DNA from: Nocardiopsis suaedae
Lineage (GTDB): Bacteria > Actinomycetota > Actinomycetes > Streptosporangiales > Streptosporangiaceae
Direction of reading: 5' to 3'
Assembly: GCF_027706745.1 (NCBI RefSeq)
Contig: NZ_JAQFWP010000040.1
Coordinates: 1-64,000, forward strand
DNA: 64,000 nucleotides
Part shown: positions 7,760-16,519 of the stretch, piece by piece
Layout: each line of letters begins with the position of its first letter
Numbering within the stretch: the stretch's first letter is position 1
Translations under genes and position numbers: made by a program
The notes under the pieces: generated by a model
Seen by the model: the letters and a program-made list of their open reading frames with translations, nothing else
The model's database searches: none
What the model was told of the DNA's origin: nothing

Positions 7760-9184
7760 ATGTCCCCACAGAGCGAGCGCCGCTCCCTATGGCGCAGCTA
7801 CCTGGAGTTTCCCCTGATCTGGAAACTCGCCATCGCCCTGGTGGCCGGGCTGGCCGCCGGGCTGGCCCTGAACGCGCTCGGCGGCGCCGCGTTGACCGGC
7901 GCCGTCCGCCAGGTCCTGGAGGTCCTGGGCCAGATCTTCCTGCGGCTGCTGCAGATGCTGGTGTTCCCGCTGATCATCAGCACCCTCATCGCCGGCGTCT
8001 CCTCGGTCACCCCCCAGCGCCTGGGGCGCATCGGCTTCAAGGTGTTCCTGTTCTACCTGGCCACCTCGGCGTTCGCGATCACCATCGGGCTGGTCCTGGC
8101 GCTGATCGTCTCGCCGGGCGCGGGACTGAGCATGCCCGGCGACGGGGAGGAGGCCGCCGAGCGGCCCCCGCTGTCGGAGACGCTGCTCAACATCGTCCCC
8201 GACAACCCCTTCCAGGCGCTGGTCGACGGCAACGTCCTGGCCATCATGCTGATGGCCATCGTCTTCGGGCTCGCCCTGACCTTCATGACCGGCAGCGACG
8301 ATGAGCGCGTGCGCGGCCTGGGCCTGTTCCTGCGGCGCGGCGTCGACGGCGCGGTCGAGCTGGTCTTCCTGGTCATCCGCGGCGTCCTGCAGTACGCCCC
8401 GGTCGGCGTGTTCGCCCTCATCGCGGGCGTCATGGCCGACACCGGTGTGGCGGCGATCCTGCCGCTGGCCAAGCTCACCGGCGTCGTCTACTTCGCCATC
8501 GCGCTGCAGATCGGCGTCTACGTCCTGCTGCTGCTGGCCTTCCGCGCCAACGTGCGCCGGTTCTTCGGCGCCGCCAAGGACCCCATGCTCACCGCGTTCG
8601 TCACCCGCTCCTCCAGCGGCACCCTCCCGGTCTCCAGCCGGGCCGCCGAGAAGATGGGCGTGCACGAGGGCGTCTACGGCTTCAGCCTGCCCCTGGGCGC
8701 CACCATCAACATGGACGGCACCGCCATCTACGTGGGCGCGGCGACCGTGTTCGTGGCCAACATCGCCGGGGTGGACCTGACCTTCGGCCAGATCCTCACC
8801 GTGGTGGCGGTGGGCGTGCTGGCCTCGGTGGGCACCGCCGGGGTGCCCGGCGCCGGGCTGATCATGCTGTCCATGACCGTCACCTCCACCGGGCTGCCCA
8901 TGGCGCCCGTGGCCCTGGTCGCCGGGATCGACGCGATCCTCGACATGGCCCGCACCATGTGCAACGTCACCGGCGACCTGACCGGTACCCGCATCATCGC
9001 CGGGACCGAGAAGGGCATGCTGGAGGATCCCGACGCGCCGCAGGACCCCCAGGGCGCGGCCGATGAGCCCGGGGCCGGAGTCGGAGCCCCGCCCGGCGAA
9101 GGGCCGGACACCGCTCCCGAGGTGGCGTCCGCCGCCGAGGGGGGCGGGTCGGCCGAAGGCGCCGACAAGGGCGGTACCGCCTGA
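7760..9184 (+). CDS. Dicarboxylate/amino acid:cation symporter (DAACS family)
   Basis: A 474-residue integral membrane transporter of the GltP/DctA family, which imports dicarboxylates or acidic amino acids with H+ or Na+. The hallmark serine-rich re-entrant loop SSSGTLPVSSRAAEKMG is present. So are the TM7 motif GATINMDGTAIYVGAATVF and the TM8 region ARTMCNVTGDLTGT containing the conserved Asp/Asn residues. The last 50 residues form a hydrophilic Ala/Gly/Glu-rich tail not needed for transport. It starts with ATG at 7760 after an AAGGA site, and a long bidirectional hairpin follows the stop. Confidence 0.93.
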   Translation: MSPQSERRSLWRSYLEFPLIWKLAIALVAGLAAGLALNALGGAALTGAVRQVLEVLGQIFLRLLQMLVFPLIISTLIAGVSSVTPQRLGRIGFKVFLFYLATSAFAITIGLVLALIVSPGAGLSMPGDGEEAAERPPLSETLLNIVPDNPFQALVDGNVLAIMLMAIVFGLALTFMTGSDDERVRGLGLFLRRGVDGAVELVFLVIRGVLQYAPVGVFALIAGVMADTGVAAILPLAKLTGVVYFAIALQIGVYVLLLLAFRANVRRFFGAAKDPMLTAFVTRSSSGTLPVSSRAAEKMGVHEGVYGFSLPLGATINMDGTAIYVGAATVFVANIAGVDLTFGQILTVVAVGVLASVGTAGVPGAGLIMLSMTVTSTGLPMAPVALVAGIDAILDMARTMCNVTGDLTGTRIIAGTEKGMLEDPDAPQDPQGAADEPGAGVGAPPGEGPDTAPEVASAAEGGGSAEGADKGGTA

Positions 9185-9197
9185 CCCCCGCCGTGTG

Positions 9198-9240
9198 AAA
9201 CGGGTGCGGCCCCGGCGTCGAGCCGGGGCCGCACCCGTTT
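9198..9240. terminator. Bidirectional hairpin terminator
   Basis: A perfect 19-bp stem (AAACGGGTGCGGCCCCGGC and its complement) with the loop GTCGA, flanked by A and T runs. It lies between the convergent ends of the symporter gene (9184) and the GNAT gene (9252), so it can terminate both. Confidence 0.85.
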
Positions 9241-9251
9241 GCGGAGGCCCC

Positions 9252-9815
9252 TCACAGCTCCTTGGCGAGCTCGACGAACTCCAGGTCGTCGCGGAGCGGG
9301 ATGCCGAAGCGCTCGTCGCCGTAGGGGAAGGGGGCGCTCTTGCCGGTCAGCGCGTAGCCGCGGCGCTCGTACCAGGCGATGAGGGCCTCGCGCTGGCGGA
9401 TCACCAGCATGGTCATGCGCCGGGCGCTCCACACCCGGGCGGCCTGGCCCTCGGCCTCGGCCAGGACCGCGCGGCCGATCCCCCGCCCCTGGGCCAGGGG
9501 GCTGACCGAGAACATGCCGAAGTAGGCGTCGCCCCCGTGGTCGCCGCGCAGCTCGCAGCAGGCCAAGAGGTCCTGGGAGCCGGTGTCCTCGGCCAGGATC
9601 ACGACCGTGTCGGGCGAGGCGATCAGCTCGCCCACGTTCTCGGCGTCCACCCGCTGGCCGTCCAGCAGGTCGGCCTCGGTGGTCCAGCCCTTCTTGGCCT
9701 CCTCGCCCCGGTAGGCGGAGTTGACCAGGTCGACCACGGCCTTGACGTCGTCGTCGGCGGCCTGGCGCAGCCGGGCCCCGGCGACGTTCTCGGTGAATCG
9801 GGTGCCCTCGCGCAT
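9252..9815 (-). CDS. GNAT-family N-acetyltransferase
   Basis: A 187-residue acetyltransferase with the acetyl-CoA-binding motif A region FSVSPLAQGRGIGRAVLAEAEGQA (Q/RxxGxG/A as QGRGIG). It is preceded by the beta4 strand DAYFGMF and followed by the motif B residues IAWYERRGY. The end PFPYGDERFGIPLRDDLEFVELAKEL is typical for a group of GNATs of unknown substrate. I chose the ATG at 9815 (MREGTRFTEN), as no conserved sequence lies upstream. It is convergent with the symporter gene and shares its terminator. Confidence 0.88.
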   Translation of the reverse strand: MREGTRFTENVAGARLRQAADDDVKAVVDLVNSAYRGEEAKKGWTTEADLLDGQRVDAENVGELIASPDTVVILAEDTGSQDLLACCELRGDHGGDAYFGMFSVSPLAQGRGIGRAVLAEAEGQAARVWSARRMTMLVIRQREALIAWYERRGYALTGKSAPFPYGDERFGIPLRDDLEFVELAKEL

Positions 9816-10286
9816 GTTCCCCCTGACGTCCTTCGGCGGCGGCCCCTCGTCGCGAATCGGGAGCGACCGGGGCGACTCGGCAGGCCACAATGCTATGCCC
9901 GCCCGGGAACGGGCCGTGACGGCGGTGGGGCGGCGTCCGCTCGGAGCGAGGGGCCCGTGCGCGCTCGACCGCCGAGTCGGACCGGTACCTGCCCGCCTTG
10001 CGCGGGGCCTCGTCCACCGCCTCCTCCGCCCGGCCTCCCGCCGTTCACTCCCCGTTCCCGGCCGGTCCACCGGCGCCGGGACCCCGGTCTGCCACCTTCG
10101 AACCGCCCGGGTGCAGGGCGCCGTCCCGCCCCCGCGCAGCGCAGGTGGAGGACGGCCCGGGACCGCCGGGGCGAACGCCCAGGTCCGGTACGGGGGCGCC
10201 CTGACGGGCCGTGCGGTAAGGTCGCTCCATATCGGGTCCCGATATCGGTCGCCGATACCCCGCCCCTCGGCCCGCGGAGGAGGACC
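9816..10286. other. Divergent intergenic region holding the chrA promoter
   Basis: The 471 bp between the GNAT and chrA starts contain no supported gene. The last 60 bp hold nested palindromes built from GATATCGG/CCGATATC (10229-10260), described separately. The remainder is GC-rich sequence with only shadow reading frames. Confidence 0.5.
10229..10260 (+). promoter_or_regulatory. PadR-type operator upstream of chrA
   Basis: ATATCGGG-T-CCCGATAT is a perfect 8+8 palindrome. It overlaps the direct partner CCGATATCGG followed by TCGCCGATACCC (10239-10260). The latter 22 bases are repeated with one change at 13380-13401, just upstream of the padR gene. That identity suggests one regulator acts on both promoters. 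The site ends 26 bases before the chrA ATG. Confidence 0.75.
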
Positions 10287-11585
10287 ATGACCACACCGCC
10301 GCCCCCTCCGAAGCACATCGATCCGGGCCCGGCGGGCACCCGCGGCACCGTCCGGGAGGTCTTCGGGGCCTTCCTCGGGCTGGGGCTGACCTCCTTCGGC
10401 GGGCCCGTCGCGCACCTGGGCTACTTCCACGACGCGTTCGTGGTGCGGCGCCGCTGGCTCGGCGAGCGCGACTACACCGACCTGGTCGCCCTGTGCCAGT
10501 TCCTCCCCGGCCCCGCCTCCAGCCAGGTCGGCATGGCCCTGGGGCTGCGCCGTGCCGGGTACGCCGGAATGGCCGCCGCCTGGGTCGCCTTCACCCTGCC
10601 CTCGGCGGTGCTCATGGCCGCCTTCGCCCTGGGCGCCCAGGCGCTCGCGCCCGACCCCGGGGCCGGGTGGCTCCTCGGCCTGAAGGCGGCCGCCGTCGCG
10701 GTCGTCGCCTACGCGCTGTGGGGCATGGCCGCCAAGCTCGCCACCGGGGTGCGCCGCGCCTCGGTCGCCCTGGCCGCCATGGTCCTGGTCCTGCTGCTGC
10801 CCTCCTCCCTGAGCCAGGTGGCGGCCATCGCGGCCGGGGCCGCCGCCGGGCTGCTCCTGCTGCGCGATCCCCCTGGCGCGGACCCGACCGGCCGGGCGGA
10901 CCGGGAAGGCGGCCACGAGGAGGAGGCCGGGACGGACGCCGAGAGCGACGGGCCCACGCCGGGCGCCGCCCCCGTGCGGCACCGCACCGCCCTGGGGTTC
11001 CTGGCCGCCTTCGCCGCCCTGCTGGCCGCGCTGCCCGCCCTGGCGGCGCTGTTCCCCTCCACCGCGCTCATGCTCGCCGACGGCTTCTACCGGGCCGGTG
11101 CGCTGGTGTTCGGAGGCGGGCACGTGGTCCTGCCGCTGCTGGAGTCCGAGGTCGTCGGATCCGGCGCGGTGGGCCGGGAGTCCTTCCTGGCGGGCTACGG
11201 CGCCGCGCAGGCCGTCCCCGGGCCGCTGTTCACCTTCGCCGCCTACCTGGGCGCGCTGATCCCCGTCGCGGGGAGCCCCCTGCTGGGCGCGGCGGTCGCA
11301 CTGCTCGCGGTCTTCGCCCCCTCGGCGCTGCTGGTGGCCGGGGCGCTGCCGTTCTGGGACCGGCTGCGCGCCGACCCCCGCGCCCGCGCCGCCGTGGCCG
11401 GGGCGGGCGCCGCGGTGGTGGGCATTCTGGCCGCCGCGCTGTACGACCCGGTGTTCACCGAAGGGGTGACGTCCGCGGCGACGATGGCGGTCGCGGCGGC
11501 GGCGTTCGTGGCCCTGGCGGTGTGGCGCACCCCGGCCTGGGCCGTGGTCATCGCGGCCGGGGCCCTCGGATTCCTCCTGCTGTAG
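10287..11585 (+). CDS. chrA: Chromate efflux transporter
   Basis: A 432-residue long-chain ChrA protein of the CHR family, which expels chromate using the membrane potential. Both homologous halves are visible. The N-terminal half has LGLTSFGGPVAHLGYF and FLPGPASSQVGMALGLRRAG. The C-terminal half has ALVFGGGHVVLPLLESEVV and AQAVPGPLFTFAAYLG. A hydrophilic linker at residues about 200-235 joins the halves. The ATG at 10287 follows an AGGAGGA site. The upstream palindromes match those before padR (13014-13322), 1.4 kb away, so induction through PadR is likely. Confidence 0.93.
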   Translation: MTTPPPPPKHIDPGPAGTRGTVREVFGAFLGLGLTSFGGPVAHLGYFHDAFVVRRRWLGERDYTDLVALCQFLPGPASSQVGMALGLRRAGYAGMAAAWVAFTLPSAVLMAAFALGAQALAPDPGAGWLLGLKAAAVAVVAYALWGMAAKLATGVRRASVALAAMVLVLLLPSSLSQVAAIAAGAAAGLLLLRDPPGADPTGRADREGGHEEEAGTDAESDGPTPGAAPVRHRTALGFLAAFAALLAALPALAALFPSTALMLADGFYRAGALVFGGGHVVLPLLESEVVGSGAVGRESFLAGYGAAQAVPGPLFTFAAYLGALIPVAGSPLLGAAVALLAVFAPSALLVAGALPFWDRLRADPRARAAVAGAGAAVVGILAAALYDPVFTEGVTSAATMAVAAAAFVALAVWRTPAWAVVIAAGALGFLLL

Positions 11586-11609
11586 CGCGCCGGAGCGGCG
11601 CCGGACCGC

Positions 11610-12248
11610 CTACCCGGGGTCGGCGCACAGCTGGGAGGTCAAGGTGGTGCGGGCCCACTCCTCCCACCGCTCCGGCGGCCAGCCGCGGTCGCGGACGAAG
11701 ACCAAATAGAGCTCGGGGCTGAGCAGGCCGTACAGCAGGTCCGCCGCCTCCTCCACGCCCAGGCCCGGGCGAACGCCGGGCTTGCCGGCCAACACCTCGG
11801 CGGCCGCGCGCATCACCGTGTAACGCGGGCCGGGGTCCTGCGGCCACTGCACGGCGATCTCGGGGTCGGTGGCCGCCGCGGCCGAGACCAGCGGCACGAT
11901 CGGGGCGACCCGGCCCAGGATCCGCCCGGCGCCGCGCACGTGCGCGCGCAGCTGCCCGGCCGCGGTGGGCTCGGCGCACATCGAGCGGAACCACGCGCGG
12001 TCCATCGTGGCCACGGGCTCGGCGTCCCCGGCGATGGACGTGTCGACGACGTCCTTGAGCAGCGTGCGCTTGTTCCGGAAGACGAAATAGACCGTCTGGA
12101 CGGCCACGCCCGCCCGGTCCGCGACCTCCTGCAGGCTCGTCGCCCCGTACCCCTGCGCGAGGAACAGGTCGTGGGCCGCCTCGATGACCTTCTCGCGCGT
12201 GCGGCGCGAACGCTCGGCGCGCTTGTCGGGCCTCTTGACCTCACTCAT
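11610..12248 (-). CDS. TetR/AcrR-family regulator
   Basis: A 212-residue TetR-type repressor. The N-terminal helix-turn-helix runs through VIEAAHDLFLAQGYGATSLQEVADRAGVAVQTVYFVFRNK, here cited in part, with the typical VQTVYFVFRNKRTLL recognition helix. The C-terminal ligand domain is of the subtype often found next to methyltransferases and efflux genes. Divergent from the methyltransferase gene at 12293, with a TAGAGT-CCG-ACTCTA palindrome between the starts. It therefore most likely represses that gene and itself. Confidence 0.92.
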   Translation of the reverse strand: MSEVKRPDKRAERSRRTREKVIEAAHDLFLAQGYGATSLQEVADRAGVAVQTVYFVFRNKRTLLKDVVDTSIAGDAEPVATMDRAWFRSMCAEPTAAGQLRAHVRGAGRILGRVAPIVPLVSAAAATDPEIAVQWPQDPGPRYTVMRAAAEVLAGKPGVRPGLGVEEAADLLYGLLSPELYLVFVRDRGWPPERWEEWARTTLTSQLCADPG

Positions 12249-12264
12249 ATTCTGAGCCTATCTC

Positions 12265-12279
12265 TAGAGTCCGACTCTA
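12265..12279. promoter_or_regulatory. TetR operator candidate
   Basis: TAGAGT-CCG-ACTCTA is a perfect 6+3+6 palindrome in the 44-bp gap between the divergent tetR (start 12248) and methyltransferase (start 12293) genes, placed to block both promoters. Confidence 0.7.
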
Positions 12280-12292
12280 ATTCGGAGGGACC

Positions 12293-12964
12293 ATGAACCG
12301 GCCCACCCCCCGCACGCCCGACCCGGACCCGGCCGCCCTTCCGCCGGACCGGGAGGAGGCGGCGGTCCACCGCGCCCTGGAGGACTTCTACCGTGCGGGA
12401 AGGCCGCCGTGGGACAGCGGTGTGACACCGCCCGAGCTGGTCGCCCTGGTCGAGGGGGACGGCGCGCCACCGCCCGGCCGCGCCCTCGAACTCGGCTGCG
12501 GCACCGGGACCAACGCCGTCTACCTCGCCCAACACCGCTGGGAGGTGACGGCCCTCGACCTGGTCGAGGACGCCGTCGAGCAGGCCAGGCGCAAGGCCCG
12601 GGCCGCGGGTGCGCCGGTCCGGCTGCTGCACGGCGACGCGACCCGCCTCGACGAGCTGGACGCCTCCGGCCCCTTCGACCTGTTCTTCGACCTGAGCTGC
12701 TTCTGCGGGATCCCGCTGCACCGCCGCGGCGCCTACGCCGACGGGCTCACCCGCCGCGCCGCTCCCGGGGCGCTGCTGCTGATGTTCGGGTTCGGCCCCG
12801 GAGCGCTCGATGGGGCCTTCGCGGACGCCGCCCCCGCGTCGTGGGCGGCCGGCATCACCGCCGACGAACTGCGGGCCAGGTTCGCCGGGTGGGAGCTGGC
12901 CGACGTCACACCGGGCACGAACGAGGTGCCGACCTTCTGGTTCACGCTGCGCCGCGACGCCTAG
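12293..12964 (+). CDS. Class I SAM-dependent methyltransferase
   Basis: A 223-residue Rossmann-fold methyltransferase. Motif I is ALELGCGTGTNAVYLA, followed by VTALDLVEDAVEQAR and the motif II region LLHGDATRLDELD. The FDLFFDLSCFCGIP segment lines the active site. The overall pattern resembles the thiopurine/tellurite (TehB-like) methyltransferases, which volatilise or detoxify soft Lewis-base compounds. The exact substrate is not determined. ATG at 12293 follows a GGAGG site. The divergent TetR gene and shared palindrome suggest substrate-induced expression. Confidence 0.88.
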   Translation: MNRPTPRTPDPDPAALPPDREEAAVHRALEDFYRAGRPPWDSGVTPPELVALVEGDGAPPPGRALELGCGTGTNAVYLAQHRWEVTALDLVEDAVEQARRKARAAGAPVRLLHGDATRLDELDASGPFDLFFDLSCFCGIPLHRRGAYADGLTRRAAPGALLLMFGFGPGALDGAFADAAPASWAAGITADELRARFAGWELADVTPGTNEVPTFWFTLRRDA

Positions 12965-13013
12965 AGAGTCGGCCGCAGGCCTCGGCCGGGCCCTCCGGCG
13001 GCCGTGTCCCGGC

Positions 13014-13322
13014 TCATTCCGGGACGTCGGCTCCCAGCACCTCGCGTGCCAGCTCACGCAGGGCGGCGCGGTCCTCGGCCAGGACCCGCCGCCCCTGATC
13101 GGTCGCCTCGTACACGCGCCGGGTGCGCCCCTCCACCACGCGCTGCTCGGACACCAGCAGCCCGTCGGCCTCAAGGCGGTGCAGCGTCGGGTAGAGCGTC
13201 CCGGGGCTGATGTCGTAGCCGTGCGCGGCCAGCTCCCGCGTCATCCAGGCGCCGTGGATCTCCCCCTCGGCGGCGTGGTGCAGGATGTGCAGCCGCACCG
13301 CCCCCCGGATGAAGTCGCGCAT
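13014..13322 (-). CDS. PadR-family transcriptional regulator
   Basis: A 102-residue PadR winged-helix protein of the short class. MRDFIRGAVRLHILHHAAEGEIHGAWMTREL opens the wHTH (cited in part: HGAWMTRELAAHGYDISPGT). LYPTLHRLEADGLLVSEQR is the recognition helix and wing. The C-terminal helix used for dimerisation (GRRVLAEDRAALRELAREVL) follows. A palindrome upstream (13380-13401) repeats almost exactly the sequence before chrA, so the gene probably controls itself and the chromate transporter. Confidence 0.92.
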   Translation of the reverse strand: MRDFIRGAVRLHILHHAAEGEIHGAWMTRELAAHGYDISPGTLYPTLHRLEADGLLVSEQRVVEGRTRRVYEATDQGRRVLAEDRAALRELAREVLGADVPE

Positions 13323-13379
13323 CCCTCGCCTCCCCGCGCCTCGGCTTCCACGAGTCTGCCCGCACCCTATGTCACGGAA

Positions 13380-13401
13380 CCGATATCGGGCGCCGATACC
13401 C
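13380..13401 (-). promoter_or_regulatory. PadR-type operator upstream of padR
   Basis: CCGATATCGG followed by GCGCCGATACCC, identical in 21 of 22 positions to 10239-10260 upstream of chrA. It lies 58 bp before the padR ATG. The rest of the gap to 13583 shows nothing further. Confidence 0.75.
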
Positions 13402-13583
13402 GTCCGCGCTCAGCGGTGCGGGACGAGCACGCCCCATCCCATCTCCGTGTGCCCGGACCTCAGGCGGGCATCGCCTCCTCGTCCGGGTGGCCGGGGTTAG
13501 CACGCGGCCACCCGTGGCCCGCCCCTGCTGACGCCGGTGTTCAAGTCAGCCGTAGCGATCACGGCCCGCCCCGGCCGGGCGCG

Positions 13584-14582
13584 CTACCGCTCTTCCGGAA
13601 CGTCCTCACCACCCGCTCCGTCTCCGTGCAGGCCGTACAGCGCGGCCAGCGCCGCGGTCTCCTCGGCCATGACATCGCGCGCGCTCTGCGGGGCCGACAC
13701 CCGCACATCCCCGCCGAACTGCAAGAGCTGGCGTACGGCCCGCACCTCCGGGTAGGCCAGCACCGCCCCGCACCACTCGGCGCCCGACTCCGGTTCGGGC
13801 GGCTCCGCCAGGAAGGGGCCGAGGATACGGGTGAACAGTGCCGCCTTGGACGCGCGCACACGGACGTGCACCCGCACCCCCTCGGGGCGGCGCTCCACCT
13901 GCCCGCGCAGCTCCTCCCACACCGCCACCGGATCCTGCCCAAGGCGCCTGCGCACCGGCTCCTCCAGCTCCCGCGCCCACAGCACGCGGTCGACACGGAA
14001 CAGCCGCGGCTGCCCCGCCGCGTCGGCCACCAGGTACCAGACCCCGGCCTTGGCCACCAGCGCGTAGGGGTCGGCGGTGTACTCGGCCTCGCGGCCGTCG
14101 CCGTGCCGGTAGCCCAGGCGCAGCCGCCGGTCGCCGAAGAGCGCCCCCTTCAGCACCCGCAGGTCGGCGTCGGCGCGCGGGCCGCTGTACCAGCGCTCGG
14201 CCTCGACGATGATGCGTCGGCTCATCTGTTCGGCGGCGGGCCGGTGCGGGGCCGGAAGGGCCGCCATGACCTTGCGCAGCGCCGAACCGAGCGCGCCGTC
14301 CAGCCCCAGCGCGCTGTGCGCGCCCCCGGAGGCCAGGACGAAAAGGGCCTGGGCCTCGGGGGCGGTCAGCCCGCTCACGTCGGTGCGGAACCCCGGCAGC
14401 AGCGCGATGCCGCCGCGCCGCCCGCGCTCGGCATAGACCGGAACCCCGGCGGCCGAGAGCGCCTCGACGTCCCGGTACACCGTGCGCACCGACACCTCCA
14501 GGCGCTCGGCCAGCTCGGCGGCCCTCACACGGGAGCGGGTCTGCAACAGCAGCAGGATCGACAGCAGCCGGTCGGACTTCAT
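13584..14582 (-). CDS. WYL-domain transcriptional regulator (YafY/DeoR-like)
   Basis: A 332-residue regulator. The N-terminal wHTH reads MKSDRLLSILLLLQTRSRV with the recognition part LAERLEVSVRTVYRDVEALS. The WYL effector domain is in the middle; its name motif appears as AKAGVWYLVADA, followed by LFRVDRVLWA. A C-terminal WCX extension contains LLQFGGDVRVSAP. WYL domains sense nucleic-acid or nucleotide-like ligands in several systems. I preferred the ATG at 14582 to the upstream one because conserved sequence starts there. It is divergent from the FAD oxidase at 14701, its likely target. Confidence 0.92.
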   Translation of the reverse strand: MKSDRLLSILLLLQTRSRVRAAELAERLEVSVRTVYRDVEALSAAGVPVYAERGRRGGIALLPGFRTDVSGLTAPEAQALFVLASGGAHSALGLDGALGSALRKVMAALPAPHRPAAEQMSRRIIVEAERWYSGPRADADLRVLKGALFGDRRLRLGYRHGDGREAEYTADPYALVAKAGVWYLVADAAGQPRLFRVDRVLWARELEEPVRRRLGQDPVAVWEELRGQVERRPEGVRVHVRVRASKAALFTRILGPFLAEPPEPESGAEWCGAVLAYPEVRAVRQLLQFGGDVRVSAPQSARDVMAEETAALAALYGLHGDGAGGEDVPEER

Positions 14583-14700
14583 TCCTCCATGGTGGCCGAA
14601 AAACATGACGGCAAGTGTCAAGTTTTGCCGGGATGCTCCCTACCTGTCAGCCGGAGCCCCCAGGGGCGGGGCCCGGACAGGACCGACGAAGGGGCGGGGC

Positions 14701-16083
14701 ATGAGCGAGGCGACCACGACCACCGGCATTCCGGCCGGGGACGCGCGAGCACTGGCGGCGGCGGCGCGGGGGCCGGTCCTCCTGGCCGGGGACGCGGGGT
14801 TCGACGCCGAGTGCGCCAACTTCCAGACCTCGGTGCCGCACCGGCCCCGCCTGGTCGTGGGGGCGGCATGCGAGGACGACGTGCGCTTGGGGGTGGCCTT
14901 CGCCGCCGAGCACGGGATGAAGGCGGCGGTGCAGGGCACCGGGCACGGGCCGGGCGTCCCCGCCGACGGCGGCCTGCTCATCACCACGCGCCGCATGGCC
15001 GAAGTGAGTATCGACCCGCACCGGCGCACCGCCCGCATCCAGGCGGGCGCCCCGTGGGGCGCGGTGGCGCGGGCCGCCGCCGAACACGGCCTGGCCGCCC
15101 TGAGCGGGTCGGCCCCGCACGTGGGGGCGGTGGGCTACCTGCTGGGAGGGGGCCTGCCCCTGCTGGGTCGCACCTTCGGGTGGGCGGCCGACCGCGTGCG
15201 CTCGGTGCGGGCCGCCACCGCCGACGGGCGCCTGCGCACACTGACCCCCGAGGACGAACCCGGGCTGGTGCGGGGCCTGCTGGGCGGGCGCGGCGGCCTG
15301 GCGGCCGTGACCGAGGTGGAGACCGGGCTGGTGGAGCTGGAACGGATCTTCGGCGGCGGGCTCTATCTCGACGCCACCGACCCCGCCGCGGCCTTCGGCG
15401 CCTACGTGGCCTGGACGCGGGGGCTGTCGGCCGAGATGAACTCCTCGGCCGCAGTGATCCCCGTCCCGGATGCGCCCGGGGTGCCCGAGGCGATCGCCGG
15501 GCGCACCGTCATGCACGTGCGCATCGCCTACACGGGGCGGGCCGCACGGGGGCGGGAACTGGTGGAGCGCCTGGACGCCGGGCCGGTGCTGACGGGCGGG
15601 CTCAGGGAGATGCCCGCGAGCGAGTCGGGCAGCGTGCACGCCGAGCCGGACACCCCGGTGGCCTGGTCCGGCGACACGGCGGTGGTGCGGGACCTGCCGG
15701 GCGGGGCGCTGGGCGTCCTGGGCGGCGCCGTCGAGCCGGGACCGGGCGGGCCGGTCATCGCCGAGGTGCGCCACATGGGCGGTGCGCTGGCCGGGGAGGG
15801 GCAGGCGATGGTGGGCCACCGGGAGGCGGCCTACTTCGCCAACGTGCTGACCATGCCGGGCGAGAAGGTCGATCCACAGGCGGCGCGCCGCGTGCGGGAG
15901 GCCGCCGACGGGCTGCGGCCGTGGTCGCTGGGGCGCCTGCCCACCTTCCTGCCGAGCGGGGAGTCGAGCACGCCGGAGGTGGTGCGCAGCGCCTACACGG
16001 AGGAGGACGCGGCCCTTCTCAGGCACCTGAAGGCCGAACACGACCCGGCCGACGTGTTCGCCTTCGGCCACCGCGTGGACTGA
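14701..16083 (+). CDS. FAD-binding oxidoreductase (PCMH/berberine-bridge type)
   Basis: A 460-residue flavoprotein of the VAO/PCMH family. The FAD-binding half includes VPHRPRLVVGAACEDDVRLG and KAAVQGTGHGPGV; the His there corresponds to the site of covalent 8-alpha flavin linkage in many relatives. SAPHVGAVGYLLGGGLPLLGR and VRAATADG follow. The C-terminus HDPADVFAFGHRVD corresponds to the family's usual closing motif. Substrates range from sugars to alkaloids; none can be assigned. ATG at 14701 with GGGGC upstream. It faces the WYL regulator across a 118-bp gap holding the near-palindrome TGACGGCAAGTGTCA. Confidence 0.9.
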   Translation: MSEATTTTGIPAGDARALAAAARGPVLLAGDAGFDAECANFQTSVPHRPRLVVGAACEDDVRLGVAFAAEHGMKAAVQGTGHGPGVPADGGLLITTRRMAEVSIDPHRRTARIQAGAPWGAVARAAAEHGLAALSGSAPHVGAVGYLLGGGLPLLGRTFGWAADRVRSVRAATADGRLRTLTPEDEPGLVRGLLGGRGGLAAVTEVETGLVELERIFGGGLYLDATDPAAAFGAYVAWTRGLSAEMNSSAAVIPVPDAPGVPEAIAGRTVMHVRIAYTGRAARGRELVERLDAGPVLTGGLREMPASESGSVHAEPDTPVAWSGDTAVVRDLPGGALGVLGGAVEPGPGGPVIAEVRHMGGALAGEGQAMVGHREAAYFANVLTMPGEKVDPQAARRVREAADGLRPWSLGRLPTFLPSGESSTPEVVRSAYTEEDAALLRHLKAEHDPADVFAFGHRVD

Positions 16084-16145
16084 GGGACGGATGGGCCGGG
16101 GCGTCGGCGCCCCCGGCGCCCCGCTTCAGCCGGGCGGTGTCCCGG

Positions 16146-16457
16146 TCACTCCTCCCCGGAGGAGGTTCCCTCCGGGCCGCGCTCCAGCACGTAGGCACCC
16201 TTGCCCGTGACCGTGCGGACATAGCCGAGGCGCACCAAGAGGTCCACCGTCTTGCGGGCGGTGTTCACCGCGACTCCGAACTCCCCTGCCGGCTGCGCGG
16301 CGCTGGGGATCGGTCGGCGGGGCCGGTAGACGCCGGCCTCGATGCGCGCCGCCACGACGGCGGCCAGCTGCAGCCAGACGGGTTCGGGGCCGTCGTAGTC
16401 GAGCTCGTCGTCCGGGCCGAAGCCCTCGGGGATCCGCGCGTCCATGGGCCGGAACAT
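16146..16457 (-). CDS. Short GntR-type winged-helix regulator
   Basis: A 103-residue protein consisting almost only of a GntR winged helix: VWLQLAAVVAARIEAGVYRP, then FGVAVNTARKTVDLLVRLG and the wing VRTVTGKGAYVLE. There is no effector domain. I chose the ATG at 16457, six bases after a GGAG site. An ATG at 16523 overlapping the upstream stop (ATGA) is possible but adds unconserved residues. The protein repeats the architecture of the broken neighbour at 16520-16808, including the acidic N-terminus GFGPDDELDYDGPEP (against EFGPDDQIDDEHPVTPY), so the two are a tandem duplication. Confidence 0.8.
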   Translation of the reverse strand: MFRPMDARIPEGFGPDDELDYDGPEPVWLQLAAVVAARIEAGVYRPRRPIPSAAQPAGEFGVAVNTARKTVDLLVRLGYVRTVTGKGAYVLERGPEGTSSGEE

Positions 16458-16519
16458 GGCCTGCTCCGGGGCCGCGCGGTGGCGAACAAGGCAGGTCGTC
16501 GACGTACCGAACCGCGCGG

